Source of the DNA: Chitinophagaceae bacterium
GTDB lineage: Bacteria; Bacteroidota; Bacteroidia; Chitinophagales; Chitinophagaceae
Length of the DNA: 7,348 nucleotides
Direction: 5' to 3'
NCBI GenBank assembly: GCA_003151295.1
Contig: PLXD01000632.1
Location: 1-7,348, forward strand
The notes below the pieces were generated by a model. It was not told the DNA's origin and searched no databases. It worked only from the letters and a program-made list of their open reading frames with translations. A program made the translations under genes and the position numbers. This document shows, piece by piece, positions 6,942 to 7,348 of this stretch (its first letter is position 1; every line of letters starts with the position of its first letter).

Positions 6942-7124
6942 TCATATCTTCTTCCAATAGCTATGCGATAGCCAATCTCCATTCTCCGGGAAAACGCATG
7001 AACAGCGCGAGTTTGTCGATTTAGTCGATCTTATGATTTTGTCGATCTTATTTAATTCATTTATAGATAGTTCCTCCTTCCTCTGAATCACCCCGATTGA
7101 TTTAAAATCAATGTGTTTTACCAC
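6942..7124 (-). CDS. Doubtful small peptide frame (60 codons, GTG start)
   Basis: A 60-codon frame opening with GTG at 7124, directly after an in-frame TAA, and ending TGA at 6942. The first half is charged and lysine/glutamate/isoleucine-rich (KHIDFKSIG, QRKEELSINELNKI). The second half has a close cysteine pair, RCSC (43-46), and an aromatic tail ending YWKKI. This split recalls leader-plus-core precursors of modified peptides in Bacteroidetes, but there is no Gly-Gly cleavage site, no maturation enzyme nearby, no ATG and no Shine-Dalgarno sequence, and no convincing promoter. It lies antisense to the predicted plus-strand leader. Most likely a chance frame; kept because its composition is protein-like and nothing else explains the stretch. 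Confidence 0.18.
   Translation of the reverse strand: MVKHIDFKSIGVIQRKEELSINELNKIDKIIRSTKSTNSRCSCVFPENGDWLSHSYWKKI
7024..7051. repeat. Short direct repeat GTCGATCTTAT
   Basis: Two identical 11-base copies at 7024-7034 and 7041-7051, 17 bases apart start to start, with a third partial copy (GTCGAT) at 7015-7020. The set lies 103-139 bases before the plus-strand gene. It could be a binding site for a regulator or a trace of slippage; no function is shown. Confidence 0.5.
7096..7112. promoter_or_regulatory. Palindrome upstream of the secreted-protein gene, possible operator
   Basis: ATTGATTT (7096-7103) and AAATCAAT (7105-7112) are perfectly complementary around a single base. An 8-base dyad this close to a start codon (the ATG is 41 bases on) suits a dimeric DNA-binding regulator. 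One base of spacing is too tight for an RNA hairpin loop, so DNA binding is the better reading. Being AT-only apart from two pairs, it could also arise by chance. Confidence 0.35.
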
Positions 7125-7153
7125 TTATTGTTTAACGTCTGAAATTTTTTATC

Positions 7154-7348
7154 ATGAAGAGGAATCTACAAAACATCTTACTACTGTCAGCGCTCATCTT
7201 ATCTGCATCCGGGGCATTCGCAGGAATTGCTGACAACTTCAATTCCAGGTCCGGCATCACCCTTTCCGAAGTGAAAGGCTATTTGCAGGGCAATTGCTGG
7301 TTTTTTTCCGATTTCGACATCAATCGAAATGGATGGTCGCCCAATCTT
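7154..7348 (+). CDS. Secreted protein, N-terminal 65 residues (partial, unidentified)
   Basis: The frame opens with ATG at 7154 and continues through the right edge. Residues 1-23 are a clear signal peptide: positive MKRN, hydrophobic core ILLLSALILSA, and a cleavage site AFA|GI. The visible mature part contains FNSRSGITLSEVKGYLQGNCW and FSDFDINRNGW. It reminds me of large secreted proteins of Chitinophaga relatives that carry beta-sandwich modules and often a type IX secretion signal at the C-terminus, but that end is outside the window and the link is from memory of the pattern only. No Shine-Dalgarno sequence precedes the ATG (AATTTTTTATC), normal for the phylum. It is the only plus-strand gene, divergent from the ABC operon, with the palindrome 41 bases upstream and a strong promoter much further back. 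Confidence 0.75.
   Translation, partial: MKRNLQNILLLSALILSASGAFAGIADNFNSRSGITLSEVKGYLQGNCWFFSDFDINRNGWSPNL

Larger units (their letters stand above)
6602..7153. other. AT-rich divergent intergenic region, 552 bases, with promoter and structured elements
   Basis: No well-supported protein gene is seen here. The stretch separates the minus-strand ABC operon from the plus-strand secreted-protein gene. From left to right it holds a weak minus-strand promoter candidate (6626-6652), an inverted repeat AGGCCGG/CCGGCCT (6673-6679 and 6718-6724), a strong plus-strand Bacteroidetes promoter (6730-6760), small hairpins at 6789-6812 and 6902-6931 with a further competing arm at 6876-6883, a direct repeat of GTCGATCTTAT (7024-7034, 7041-7051), and a palindrome at 7096-7112. 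A 60-codon frame runs on the minus strand (6942-7124). No tRNA, rRNA or CRISPR-like array is visible. Confidence 0.6.

Noticed and set aside
6758..7024. An 88-codon plus-strand frame right after the strong promoter
   Set aside because: Its ATG would need to lie inside or before the predicted transcription start, the translation looks random and it has no ribosome binding site.
7033..7086. Tiny plus-strand frame (17 codons) as a leader peptide
   Set aside because: It has no run of one amino acid, no adjacent terminator/antiterminator and no ribosome binding site; short frames of this size are expected by chance.

Overview
The window looks like chromosomal DNA from a Bacteroidota bacterium, most likely of the order Chitinophagales. 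The evidence is a SusC/RagA-type TonB-dependent receptor, a FecR-like anti-sigma factor with the C-terminal DUF4974 domain, an ECF sigma factor of the Bacteroidetes-specific family, and promoter boxes of the Bacteroidetes form TAnnTTTG instead of -35/-10 boxes. Genes mostly lack a clear Shine-Dalgarno sequence, as is usual in this phylum. The genus is inference.

Layout on the minus strand, in order of transcription (right to left). Positions 6601 to 4098 hold a compact three-gene operon: an ABC-2 type ATPase, its six-helix permease (overlapping by 32 bases) and a secreted LolA-like periplasmic protein (10 bases downstream). Positions 4063 to 3683 hold a decayed piece of a YhcG/DUF1016-family gene that has lost both its start and its nuclease domain. 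Positions 3504 to 1 hold a cell-surface signalling and uptake locus: ECF sigma factor (TTG start, good promoter just upstream), FecR-like anti-sigma factor, and the first 550 codons of a SusC-like receptor that leaves the window at its left edge. A SusD-like partner would be expected beyond that edge.

On the plus strand there is only one supported gene, the first 65 codons of a secreted protein from 7154 to the right edge. The 552 bases between it and the ABC operon (6602-7153) are AT-rich and contain a strong Bacteroidetes promoter about 390 bases ahead of the gene, several hairpins with competing arms, a short direct repeat and a near-perfect palindrome. On the opposite strand of the same stretch lies a 60-codon frame with a peptide-precursor look. 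This intergenic region is the least explained part of the window.

How the parts work together: the sigma/FecR/SusC set is the usual arrangement in which a receptor on the outer membrane, an anti-sigma factor spanning the inner membrane and an ECF sigma factor switch on uptake of a nutrient, often a glycan. This receptor lacks the N-terminal signalling (STN) domain that would normally talk to FecR, so the input path is unclear. The ABC operon probably exports or extracts a hydrophobic or lipid-linked substrate, with the LolA-like protein as its periplasmic partner. I see no clearly new multi-gene system. The most unusual candidates are the structured region 6602-7153 and the ABC/LolA-like pairing.
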